64,000 nucleotides of DNA, taken from the NCBI GenBank assembly GCA_002633005.1, contig NMRA01000128.1:237165-301164 (forward strand), read 5' to 3'. The notes below the pieces were generated by a model that made no database searches, was not told the origin of the DNA, and saw nothing but the letters and a program-made list of their open reading frames with translations. The stretch comes from Phoronis australis (taxonomy: Eukaryota; Phoronida; Phoronidae). A program made the translations under genes and the position numbers. This document shows, in pieces, positions 26,951-39,700 of the stretch. Positions within the stretch are counted from its first letter, which is position 1, and every line of letters begins with the position of its first letter.

Positions 26951-27094
26951 CTGCGTAAAATTGCTCCCGAGTATTACGAGGACCTGCCATGCCATACATC
27001 GTGGGTGAAAGTATTGTGGGACTTTGTCACTGACCCTGCCATCGGGCCCTACTCCCGTGTGCGTCGCTCAACAGAGATCTATAAGCACGACTAA
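26951..27094 (+). CDS. DEGS1: Sphingolipid delta(4)-desaturase (DEGS) C-terminal exon; partial gene
   Basis: An acceptor (CATTTCAG) opens a 47-codon frame that begins [15 protein letters not shown], continues [13 protein letters not shown] and IGPYSRVRR, and ends at TAA 27092-27094. This is the characteristic C-terminus of dihydroceramide desaturases, following the last His-box in the full-length enzyme (pattern 'RKIAxEYYDNLPxxxSWIKVLxDFVxDxxIxPYSRxKR'). The family inserts the 4,5-trans double bond into dihydroceramide at the ER membrane. The long exon with the three histidine boxes and the first exon (starting M-G) are not visible on either strand upstream, so only this terminal exon is present. 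The most likely explanation is sequence lost at an assembly join (N at 24029) or misplacement of this contig. Codon use is clean, so it is not an obvious pseudogene. Whether it is DEGS1 or a paralogue cannot be decided from 47 residues. Confidence 0.8.
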   Translation: MRKIAPEYYEDLPCHTSWVKVLWDFVTDPAIGPYSRVRRSTEIYKHD

Positions 27095-28945
27095 GACTTG
27101 TTCACGGCATAGCTCTTGCTGTTATGGCTTTCACATTCTTTGTCTACATGTTTACGTAACCAGGCCCAGGGTTGTGGTCAGGAAGACTGGTATCGTTCGA
27201 GTTTTACACAAGGAATATTGTCATGCTTTATTAATTGAAATACATGATCTCTCTTTCACTTGTGAAATACTTGTGTTACTGAACGCAACCGTATATTTTC
27301 CCCTACAGATGTATAAATTAAGTGATGCTTAATGCATGTCTATCGAAATGGAGTAACTAAGCAGTGTTGTGATAATTGGTCCTGCCAAGGTCGTTTCATT
27401 TATCTTCACTTTTTGAATGTGATTTAGATTTAGTGTCAAAATTGTCTTTCATGTCAAGTTTATGTGGTTACGAAACCAACAAATTATTTATCAATTTCCA
27501 ATTTCTAGTCTCGTTGAAATTTTACAATTAGTGTCACAGACTCTTAAGTAGTGTTACTGATCTTGTAAAAGCTTTAAATCATTGGAGTACTCTAAGCTGG
27601 TGTGGGGTCTGTAGATGAGAGAACATCGTGAAAACGCAAGATCATGTCATTAATTGGTCACTAAGTAACACTAGCTTCATTCGCGAGATTCTTGGGTCTG
27701 CGGAACTCTGGTAAGGTATCCAAATACTTATGTTGAGCACAACTACAACATTATAACACTATAGTTACGCGTTTATGTGATTTTAGGACTTGATTTTTCA
27801 TGTTCTATTTCTCTAGTTTTTACTTGAGTTACATACATTCAGTCCATATTCAGTTTAATGACAAGTTGTTGTATATGTTGTTGTCTTGTTGTTAATGTTT
27901 CACTCCTGTTGGGCAATCAGAGGTTTTTATATCCTGGTAACATGGGCTCGGTTTGTTCAGCGCACTACTTTGCTTGTTTGTGAGGTGCATTTCGAGCTTT
28001 TGTTTTTATTATCCGGTGTTTAATTTCCTGTGATCTCATGTCACCGATTACTTGATCATGTGTTTATACCTACCTGTAAGGTTTGTATCTTGTAATTTTT
28101 TCTCTTTATGGAAGTATAATTTACCTATACATCTGCATAGTTTGTTTGTACACTTTTTTGTATTGTTTATCTGTAATAGCTTTGGTAGTTCTCGGTTTCT
28201 TCAGTTTTCAATTGTTATTCAAATTTCTTCCGAAATCTGTGAAGTTTTGTACCCAGAATAATTATGTTTGTGAATGAGATAATGTTTTAACAGTTTTCTG
28301 TGATACTTTCATTAAAGAAGCTGTTTTGACATTGTTACAATTTTCGTGAAACTTCCAAAAACGGGCCATTTAGTTATACCCTTTCTGGAGTAAGTATGTC
28401 ACAGAGAAGTTGTTAGGTAGTTACATACTAGCAAATAGTTGTCCAAAAAAGTTTTTGGATTGGATATTTAAGACCAGATTCTGTTTGAGATGTGTAAAAC
28501 GCTTATAGAAAGACATGGTATAATTTTTCAAAATTCATTGTTGAAAATACTCTAATGCAGAGGTGTTTTGTTTTATATTACAATGGAAATAAATTGTTTT
28601 CGCTTTCATATAATGAGTAATCTTTTCCATGTACATGCAGTTTCAAGATGTGTGAGTGTAGAAGTAAGCAGATTGTGGCATGTATTTTGGTGAGTGAAAG
28701 GCCAATGAGAAAAACTCCACAAAAACTGAATTGTTTCCTGTATGACCATGGCGTGTGTGTGGTTTAGGAGCTACTACGCCATTTGGTTAATTTTGACACT
28801 TCATTTTTTTCTGTTGAAAATTCGTAAAGCCAAGCTCAGATCAGGAAACACCGGTACACGGCTCGCGGCTACGGTGACTGCGGGTGAATTAAAAAATCTA
28901 TAACAACAGCGGTGTCAGTTGTAAAAATTGTCTGTTGAAAATAAA
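27095..28945 (+). other. Probable 3' UTR / downstream region of the DEGS exon
   Basis: T-rich sequence follows the desaturase stop, without coding frames. Candidate polyadenylation signals AATAAA are at 28588-28593 and 28940-28945; an ATTAAA occurs near 28312. Which one is used cannot be told from sequence. Confidence 0.35.
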
Positions 28946-29823
28946 CTGCAAAGAATGATGGAGCGCACTTGGGGCCAATTCTTTGCAATGTTTTTCGTGA
29001 CTTATTTTGTTTCCCATTTTTGTACAACCACTTTACTTTGTATTTGTAAAGTTATACATATTTTACGTGTTGTGGACACAGGTGAGGTTCCACCCACACG
29101 CGAATTTCGCACTCGGAATCTTTTTGGTACATTTTTTTTTCTCCCAGAAATCACTAATTATTAGTGAATATGGGGTTGGGTGGTCACAGCTACTTGTCCT
29201 TACAACGAAAATAAAAATGCATCTTACTGAATTAATGACTATTCTGGAAATAATTCTGATATAAGGCTGGAGGAAAGAAAAATGAAAAGGGCTTTCATAC
29301 ACTCATTCACACACATATTCACTGGATTTAACTAACTTAATTTATATGAAAAGGTTAAATTGTTTTATTCATTTAAAGAGATGTCTGGAAAATCTTCCAC
29401 TCTAAAGGTTTATCCGAGGCGCTAAGTACAACAACGTTCATTGAATCGAAAAGTATCAATTCGAAATTGCGAAAACTTGGGTGAAACCCATGTCTCGACA
29501 TTGAGTATACACGGTATTAAAGATTACACTTTGTTTGCCAAAGAAGCAAACTAAAATGTGATGTATATGGATGGTTCAATATTGCACGTTAACAATTTAT
29601 TTATAAAACGACATAGGGAATCCTAACACAGATGCAGCTGTAAAACGTGCTGAAAAGGCTGAACGTCGTAACAGTAGGGACATTGGTCGGTTTGTAAAAT
29701 ACCTACATTTTTAAAATGAATTATTTTGTGAGTGAAAAATATTTAAACATTAAAGTGAAATTAAGACTAGCCAACATTTCTTTAAGTTCGTCGTTTGTAT
29801 GGTAATTGAGTAAAGACGCATAA

Positions 29824-30910
29824 CTATCTAGTTTCACAGAAAACTTGTGCATAAACACGTTTTAACTCATGAAATGGATCTATTGGTAAATAAAAGTCTG
29901 TTGTTACAACTATTAAGTCTGCTATCAACCTCTGACCCACAGAATTCCTCAAGGCCATTGTAAACGAAGAGTAGGATATGATGAAAGTATCCTTCTGACT
30001 ATCTAAAAAGTCACCACAAAAGATTCGGCCTGCATTGTATAGATCTTGATAAAATTTATCATTAGTGGTTAAATTACAATTCTTCCATATCACCGGCTTG
30101 TTTCAAGTTAGCTGCGGCAACTTCACAACATATTTCAGGATTAAGAATGTCCAAAGTTGTCAGAACATCCGAAGGAGGTATAATTTCGCATTTTAAGGTT
30201 TTCAGGTGAAAATGGATGAAAAAAATGAAGTCACCACCAACATGATTGAAAAGATGGATTGCCCGACGAGTCGCTTTCCACCTTGAATGTCACTAAGCGA
30301 AAAATTTTCCATTAAAACAATTTGAACTGATTGTGTCTTTTTCGTAACCTCTTGTGCAAAAGAGACTTCCGATTTCCATTTTAAGAAGATTCCAAAATAA
30401 ATGTTGTCTTCAATGATGATAATGTACACTAAGAAAGTCGACTGCTTTTGTTGATTTCGTTGGCATCCTTTAAATAATTAATATTAAATTTGCAGGACCT
30501 CTCTTCTCATTTTCGGTATTTCGAATGGCAGAGTGATCTGAGTAACGTCGTTGATATCAACTTCTTTGACTGAAATATGCCACATGTCAATTTTAGCGTG
30601 ACATATTGATCTATACCTTTCACGCAACGTTCGCCGGTGTAGGCCTACTGGCCACATGGGAATATAGTACGCCCCTGATGAAACTTAAATGACGCTTTTA
30701 AAATATCGATGTTCTGTATTATGCAAATTTTCGTGGAATACACAAGTTTCCTTTTGTTTTGTCTAAGTCTGAGGGAGCGCAATTAAAATCTCCAGCACAA
30801 AGAAGACATTCCGTCAACTGGTTAGCAAGCTGCGGAGTTCTAAATTAATCCAGAATTCGTTTCTTGGTTTCATTTGGAAAGTACGGATTGTCTATCCACC
30901 CTGAGAGAAG
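29824..30910 (-). mobile_element. Tx1/L1-type LINE ORF2 relic with internal deletion
   Basis: Reading the minus strand from 30910 downward: 'DNPYFPNETKKRILD' (with a stop), then 'TECLLCAGDFNCAPSDLDK' containing the GDFN signature of the LINE apurinic-type endonuclease. Next comes 'RRYSDHSAI' (near 30520), the SDH motif that closes that domain, then 'EIPKMRRE'. After a stretch without reverse-transcriptase motifs, 'EVAAANLKQAGDMEEL' leads to 'IWKNCNLTTNDKFYQDLYNAG' and 'FLDSQKDTFI' (30093-29950), the C-terminal ORF2 pattern of Tx1-like LINEs. Stops and frame changes are frequent. The YADD-containing reverse transcriptase core is missing, so the copy is deleted and inactive. Confidence 0.7.
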
Positions 30911-33700
30911 ACCATGCAGAAACGCCTGCATGTCTCTCCTAGTGCTGATTGACGGAGTGACCTCGGAAACGGCGGGTGCGGGAACCGACCAGCTAAATCA
31001 TCACCAGACACATCAAATCTACTACACCAAGATACACTCTTACGGCCGTATTCAGTGACGTAAGATGGCGGTAAACAGCAGTGTGTGTGTAGCAATATTC
31101 GCTGTTAAAAATGTATTATTTAAGTAAAGTTATCACACTTCACTTTGAAATACGCGGTGTGAAAAGGAGATTAAGCCTAATATTGGCTTGAAATTTGGTG
31201 TAAATTTATTCATATTTTGTGTTATTACCAAAATAAAAGTAACGTTGTCAGTGTTTCTTTTTTCAAGCGTAGGTATTTTGTTGTTATCGTGAGTGCTAAA
31301 AAGAAGATGGCGAGACATGTTGTGATGTTCTGTGGTCAATGTTTCCGATCAAGATTTGTTTGTTGATTTGGGATTTGTTTAAGGTATCAGACAACAATTT
31401 TCTTTAGTGTAGTATCTAAGCCATTGCGAAGTGTTTGCTTGCTTTGTCACTGTTGCCATTTTGTCTATGCAATTACAGCCAGGCGATCACTCCGAATGAC
31501 GAATGTACTTTGTAGTCGGTAGTGGCTGCTGACTGTGCATGACTTCCGGACTCGAAACTCGACCTACACTCCACTATTAACAACCTCTTAAATTGATGAG
31601 TAGTTGTTACTTCCACTGAATATAAAATGGCGTTATTCAGTGGACGTAACTGATTTCCAATTCCAATGACGTCCAGGATAATATATCTGGTTAGAATGCA
31701 GGATTACTGTCGTCAAGTGTTGCTACTCATTTAGTGAATGTATCAAAATTGTCTGATGGCAGAGCTCTGTTTGGTCTGCAGATTGCCAATTAGGCAATTA
31801 CATCTCCCTGAATGCCGCAGGCATACATGGGCGATAGTACATCCCCTTAAAAAGTTACTCATTTCAAAATATAGAAAGTAATATCGAATGAAACATGCAT
31901 ATATGCACCTGGAGTTATAATTAACACATACCATGACTCTGGATACAATTAAGTCACCATATCTTGAACACATCCTTGAAAATCTGCTGGGATTCGCTGG
32001 AGTTTCATTTCCATGTTGAGGAAGTTATGTGAAATCATGCCTGTTGACGAACAAAAAGTCCAAGGGGCACAAATCTTATTAATTTCACCTGATATCTTCC
32101 CATGCTGTTTTGACACGTGCCAGGTCACATGCTCTCAGTCTCGCACTAGCCTTTACCTCACTCACGTGACTCAGTTGAAATAGTTTGTGGTTATCAGGCG
32201 CGTACGGTGAAAAAGTTAATGGTGACCAAAAAGTGGAGTTGGGTTTCTTCACCAAATTCACCTTAATTCTTGTAACTAAGCTTCATCGAAGGTATGTGTA
32301 GAAGCAGAAAGGATCAGTGAAGAAAGTAAGCGTTTTTTTAACAAATCGTTTTAAGTAGAGAATGCATTTTTGATGAGGTGAAAACTCTTAATTGGGAAGT
32401 GGATTTTGCCTACTGCCCGTTTAAAATACACGGGACAAAGTTCGTACAGAAAGTGATGGGAAGTATTGTAGCCCCTAACTGGCCAGCTGAGGGGCTATGT
32501 GTTGCCTAATTGCCAATGTGACCTTGGATTTTAGTTAGAGACCTGGTAAAAATACCAAGTTACCAAGAAGTTGCCATGCACACATCCAAGTATGCACTTA
32601 AATTACTACAGGAATGAAACAGTTGGAAAATGGAATCATTCAGCAAAAACGAGTCGTGCTGATCATCTCCACCTGCCTGACAGGAGGTGAGATTATTCAG
32701 GAAAAAAAGGACCTGAGATGGAGAAATTGCCTGAGGTCGCCGGACACTCCTGGTTTTCTGTTCTACTATAAAAGGCTGGAAGCTTAGCTGTATTAGGCAA
32801 ATCTTACGCTAACAGGATTTGCACACAAGTGGACAAGAGAGCATGCAAACTGTTTACCCCAGAGTATCTAGCGAAGTCCTCGCCACATCAATGGCTTAAT
32901 GGCACCGTTCCGGTTTGAAGTGAGCTAGTCACTATTCATGGGCTTGGCTGAATGTGGTGGATGAGATAATTTCAGTCATAAACCAACACACCTGTTTAGC
33001 ATATTAGTTTCAAAGTCAAAAAACAAACAATAAATAAGGCAACCGACCAACACGACTGTGGTGTTATTGGACTTGTCTCTCCTAGAATTTGTTAAGGACA
33101 GTTTTTGTTAGGAGACTTGGTATATAGTGACTTCCTGCTAGTGGATTATAAGCATAGATCATGTATTAAAATTCCGTTTATGCGACAGCATTATAAGAGT
33201 AATGAGCGAATATGTTTTCTTCAGAATTGAGGCTTAGCTTCGAGGATCAGTACACAAGGTCTGGCTTAGGCTTGTTTAGGCGTTGGGGCAACAAAACTCC
33301 AAATGCTAGTGTAGGAGTTGTCTCATGTGAGCATTGGCTTGCTTAATCTGAACATTTTCAAAAGGGGGGTGGGCGCTTACATGAGCATGGATGTTAAGCT
33401 GATTGTTTTTGACTTTTTTTTAAAAAGATAGTTTATTCAAGACGACACGTACAGACATTCTACATTTCTTATGTTGACCTCTCATGAGACTATAGTGGTT
33501 ATGTTAAAGTCACAAGCATGGCCATCATTGTTTTGGTCATGTTTTGAGTTGAAACCAACCCTTTGGTTTGGCTCCGTAGTACGGCGAGTTACCGCTCCTT
33601 GTTAGGTTATCAACATGATCCCTGAATGGAGTTCATTGATTGTTTCAACAGATTCTCTGCCGCTTGCAGTAAAGTTTCTTCTAATTAGAGCACATTATGG
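30911..33700. other. Intergenic region / BTBD9 upstream region
   Basis: No coding gene seen. A promoter-like stretch occurs at 31056-31076: a TGACGTAA half-CRE directly followed by AAGATGGCGG, a YY1-type initiator motif, then a donor-like GGTAAAC. This could be the first noncoding exon of BTBD9, 2.7 kb upstream of its start-codon exon, but nothing else supports it. Confidence 0.3.
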
Positions 33701-33779
33701 TGGAACATTAAAATTTCTGTGAACTTCACGCATACAAATGTTCTATTTCTTCCTCAACCTGTAGTTTGTTTAATTTCAG

Positions 33780-36700
33780 AATGTGTGACCACCACAGATT
33801 ACAAGGACAGTTGCCTACAGGTGAAATTGACCATGTACATCATCTGTCAGAGAACATTGGCGCCCTGTTTTCCAATGACGAGTACATGGATGTTACTATA
33901 GTTGTGGAGGGCAAGAAGTTCCCTGCGCACAAGGTCATCCTGGCGGCTAGATCAGACTACTTTAGGTAGGCTGTCCCCTGTTCATTCTGACTAGCGCTGA
34001 TACTATTCAACTCAGTAGTTTCCTGGTCTGTAGATTGTTGAACTAATATTCTTAACTAGTTCCTGCGTCTTTGTTAACATGCCGCAACTTGATCACTTAC
34101 AACTTTGACAAAAGACATTTGAAGACCTGCAGTCAACTCTAAAAATGTTTAACTCTTTTGGTTACTTATTCTATATTGTTTATTTCAATATGTTCCTGAG
34201 AAAATGCTTGGAGTTAAATGGATTTAAAGTGATATAAATCTGACCTCTGTCACAAGAACAACTTTTGATTTAGACCACGTGCCAGTATTAAATTTATCTC
34301 CATTTGCAGGGATATTTTTAGGGCCGCACCCTGCGTCAATGGCACAAAAAAATTTCATTGATGTTTGCTCACCTCAGGTCAACTGACGCGTTGAAAATAT
34401 GTTGGCAATCACGCCTTATGTTGTCTTGACGCGGAAATAATTACGTATTGGTACCAATTCCAAAACTGTGGAGACATGTGGTTGTGGTTTGCAGCTAGAC
34501 CAAGCACTAGCTCCAAAATAAACAGCAGATGAAATTATGCGCGTGAAAGATGCGTGAAAATAGAAAGATGACAACAAAACTGACATAAGTGTAATTAAGA
34601 TTAATGTACATATAAGGTGACTATTGTAATTGTTTACTGCACATTGTGTTGAAAATTAAGGAACTGTTTAACAAAATACATTAGCGTCTGACGGTGTCTT
34701 GTCCAGCTGTATAACTAGTGTAACTAAGAAAGTCCCCACGTAATTATCTCAGTCAAAATTTATGAATCCTAGAGATTGCCATTAAGCTTCTTGTGGACAC
34801 CAGTTTGCAATAAAACAACTGGTGTTACGCTGTATGGGTCTCCAATAAATGCCAGGTTTCCAAGTATGTGGAGAAAATATCATAAAGCACTCTTTTTAGA
34901 CTGCGACAGATGGGAGCAAGTGTTCAATTGCTGGCTGGACAAAAAGAATCTTTAATTGATGTTCTTCAACAAATTCTCTTGACGTCTTGCCGAGTGTAGT
35001 ATATTTTTGAACAGGCATCTAATTAATGACATTTACCCATGTAGCGGGGCTTAATCTATAAATGACACACACAGTGTCATGGACATGTTGAAAGCTTCCG
35101 CTTATAAATGGCTTTTTGTTTGATTTGTTTTTAAACTAACATGCCCGAGTAGCTGTGTACACCCTGTTGTAACCTGGAGTTATGAAAAACCTGCTTATTT
35201 TTGAAGGTTAATATATGTATGTTCAAAATGTCCAAAGTACATTTTAAGTGACTTAGTGCCTTGGGATTTAATCGTAAGGAAGGCACAGAAATAAAAAATG
35301 ACAGTGGCTAGGTTTTCATAAAAGAGAAACTGAAGAAAACTTGTGGCTAAGTTTTCTTAAAAGAGGAAATGAAGAAAACACACTACTAGAGGGATTTAAA
35401 AACAAGAAAAAGCAAACTTAAAGCATGCAAACAATACAAGAAAAACCCGCACAATTGACCCTTAGATACATTTTTCTGAAATGAAATCTGCAGTTGTTCC
35501 TTAGTCATGGTCTCAAGCGATAATGAACTATTGGTTCTTTGCAAGACCAAAAATCACTTCTCATATGAATGAGGATTAAGTTGAGAGCAATTTTATGTTT
35601 GGAAACGGTGTAAATCAAAAGTTAGTTTCTTAGATGTAACGGAGGCTTGTTGAGACTTGGTGGTGTTGCTGTATTGTGCCTTTTTGGTATGCCTGAATGA
35701 TGTTTTGGTTTCCAGAGCTCTGTTATTCGGTGGCCTTCGTGAGTCGCAGCCAGGCACCACAGAGATTGAGCTGAAGGATACACGGGCTAGTGCCTTTCAG
35801 ATGTTACTTCGTTACATTTACACTGGAAAACTTGCTGTTAGTGAATTGAAGGTACTTGCTTTCTTTGGCCTGAGGGCAGTTGTTAAAAACTGGTTTAACC
35901 AGTATTATCGATATCTGTCCATGTGATTTTCAGGCATGCATTAAGTAAGAATTGGATACCCTGAGTATGAGAGCAATACAGTAGTGTTGTATTTCAAAGT
36001 ATTTCACAGCTTCTAATAAATGCAAGAATTTCATGGCCAGCAGAAAAAAAAAATCAGCATGGACATATTAGTAATATTAAGTTGATTGTAAATTTATTTT
36101 CCGTTTTATTACACTCAGTATTATTAATTTGTAATGAATGTATGTTGATTCGATGTTGAACGTGTGTGTACTTGTAAACACAGACAGTGTAGTTATCTGC
36201 CAAATTTTGGGTATGTTGAAATCTTTTTTCTGGAAATGATTTCGTGAAGGTGTTTTCCTGTATATATAATCAAAGTCATGACGCCTGTGCTTGAGTGGTC
36301 CAGGATGTTATGCATTCTTGATCATAGCTCATAAAAACTTTTGTTTAGTTGAAAAATTCCAGCTGTACCCCATTAAGCTCAATGTTTAACCATAAGCAAA
36401 ATGTTGAGCTAACTTCAGAACATCATAATTCAAACGTGTTTGATGGAATTCAAATGAAACTTTCAGATACTGTGTCTTATGCACTGTTCTCTGAAATGTT
36501 TTAGGAACTCTTTTTGAAATATGACACTTTTGTATGAAGAAATATCAGAAATGGAATTGAGGATTTCTACGAAAAATTGCGTAAAGCGAAAACAAAACAA
36601 TAACAGAGGAAAATGTAACATTGTTTTTAAGAATTCTTCTTACATTTATATCAAGAGACATTTGCCCATATTATTGATACAGTTGTTTTGCTGTGAGTGT

Positions 36701-39700
36701 ATCTTTCTTTTTATTTTGCTAAATATTATTAAAATACATTGTAAGGTGACCTAATTAATGGCAGACTAGTATTAATCATAAATAAAATTGTATTGGGCTT
36801 TCTACTTTTGAAGTACTTTTACTGAGTTAAATGCAATAATTTTGTAGATTACTGACTACCGTAAATGCACAACTTGTTGATAAGGTTATGCAGTTACATG
36901 TATTTTGTATTTTTCTGCCCGTTCAGGAAGATGTATTGCTTGACGTTCTCGGTCTGTCTCATCAGTACGGCTTCGTCGACCTTGAGACATCCTTGTCCGA
37001 GTATCTGCGTGCCTCGCTCAACACACGCAATGTGTGCGCCATCTATGACATGGCAAACATGTTCGGCCTTACCCACCTTGTCAATACCTGCTGTGAATAC
37101 ATGGATAAGAATGCCCAGGACATTGTACAGACAGAGAACTTCTTGTTGTTGTCAAAGGTATTTGAAACAAAAGTGGTTATTATATGGAATTTATATGATA
37201 TGTACTGATCAGATGAGGGTACAGTCTTGACTTGACTCGATACTCAAAACATAACCAATCATGCCGCATTATTCAGGTACAAATTTATGTTTGCTTGTGC
37301 CCTGCAGTTGGTCAATTTTCCAGCCCAATTCTCTGAGTGACTGTATCTCATTAACCCCTTGAGTCATGGCCTTGAAATTACGCAGACGTGCTCCTATCAA
37401 GGTGAAATGGCTGACACTGTACAATTATTGGTTTTCAGACCCAAAAATCTGATAATGACTGAGGCTTCATTTAGGCTTTCAATTGCATGTCACTCGTTCA
37501 GCCAGTCACCTTTCATTGTTTTACCAAAAAACGTTCAGAATTATGTGGAATATAGATGGGAACAATATGTTTTTGCAAATATGCCACACAATGGCCATTT
37601 TGAATGCAGTTTCAAGCTGTGTGTCAGTTCCGTATGTGTGCATACGCTAAAGTGCATGTAAGTGACATGTGAGCATTTTAGCCTTCAAATACACACCGTT
37701 TGTACTGGACTGTGATGGAGGGAACTGTGATGCCTTGATTAGACTAGCATTAACCAAGGTGTTTTACAGTTATTTAACAAATGCGACATCAGAATTTGGT
37801 ACATGTCTTACGTTAAAGGATCATTTTTGACAGATGTGTTTCTGTTGAAGAAGGCATGGCTGAGTTTGATTTTTGGATGTATCAGATCAGTACCCCCTAG
37901 TGGCAGTTTCGATTTTTTTCGCATCTGCTTCAGTCTCTACTGTGTTGGTTAATGAATCTATGAATTATGGGGAGATGTTCAGCATCAAGGATTGGATAGC
38001 GATTCCATGCTTTTTTCTATGTCTAATAATAAATTCAGCGAAACAGTAGAACTCACATTTATTTTCTTAATTGTCTAATAACGCATCTTCTTTCTCTATT
38101 GCAGTCATCTCTTCTTGAAGTGATAAAGAGAGACTCTTTTTGTGCCTTTGAGATTGATCTGTTCAAGTCCTTATGCGAATGGTCTAAGAAGAATCCTGAA
38201 GTGGACACCGATGACATCGTGCAGGAAATACGTCTGCCGCTCATGTCCTTGCACGACTTGTTGAATATTGTAAGACCTTCTGGTTTGATCCCAGCTGACA
38301 CAATCCTTGATGCGATAAAAATGCAGACGGAGTGCCGAGACATGGAACTGAAGTACAGGGGATTCCTCAGTAAGTTATTGTGACTGAACTTCAACAGGAG
38401 ATAATCTTTTGCCTTTTGTATATTGTCCTAAAGTAGTTGTGGCAGTAGTCACTTACATGGGCCCGGGATTTTGAGAACCAGTTTGATGACTGTTATTGAG
38501 TGGAGAAAAAACTGGTTCTCAAAATGCGGGACCCTGTAAGTGGCTATTACTGTAGTTGTTATTACTCATTTACACATTTTTTGACTAAATGTTCTAAAAT
38601 ATAAGCGTCAAATGTTCCCAATGTTAAAATATCATGTCTATACTTTGTGTTGCTCTCAGTTCCAGAAGAGAATGTAGCTACACTGAGGCACGGCGCCACT
38701 GTGATTCGAGGGGAGTGCAAGAAGGCCCTTCTGGACGGAGATATCCAGAACTATGACCTGGACAGGGGCTTCACTCGTCACCCCATCGACGATACCTACA
38801 GTCAAGGCATAGTTATCCGTCTGGGACAACCCACCATCATTAACACCATTAAGATGCTGCTTTGGGATAGAGACATGAGGTAAGTCACGTGACTTATGTG
38901 GGGATGGACTGAGTTCTGGTATTTTAAGTCTTTGTTTTAGGTCAGTATATTATATATGGGCCCTGACCTACATTGATATGGTTAAAGGAATAGTACCTAG
39001 TTCTTTAATTGTTAGACGAGATTTAAAATTGCTCAGATTAAATTTTAATTGGCAGTTAACGTCCAAGACTGGCAGTTGCATTTTTCCTACATGTAGAATG
39101 AACAGCAGAAATTGTGATTAATTCATCGTGTTTCAAATGCTGTTGACTTCATATATTATTTTCCAAAGCACATTTTCATATTTGATTGTATGGATTCCCT
39201 TAAAAGATATCCCAGTTGATGTTTGTCAGAATTGTGGCCTTTTGAACTCTGGAAATGTTCATCATTCTAGTCTTCTTCTTTATAATGAGTTATTGTATTA
39301 ATGTACCTGTAGGTCGTACAGCTACTACATTGAGGTTTCTATGGATGACAAGGATTATGTTCGTGTTGTTGATCATCAGAATTACCTGTGTCGGTCATGG
39401 CAGAGGCTTCATTTCAAGTCTAGAGTGGTCAGGTAATGTAGCTGACACCATAGAAGGCATTTGGAGTGACAGACTTTCATCGGAGTCCACATTTCATTAC
39501 TGTAATGAAATTTATTATCAAATCTCTTGGGTGAGATCCTAAAACTAAAGTCCTAATAGTCACACTGTATTTGTTGTGTTAAGTCATGCAAAAGTAGTTT
39601 TGACTGATTCCTAAGGTGTGCTAATTCTGGCTTCCTACTTGTAGACATCTAGCAGTGCTAGATATTACCTGCCTTGCAAGTACCATTTAGTGCTGAGCAA

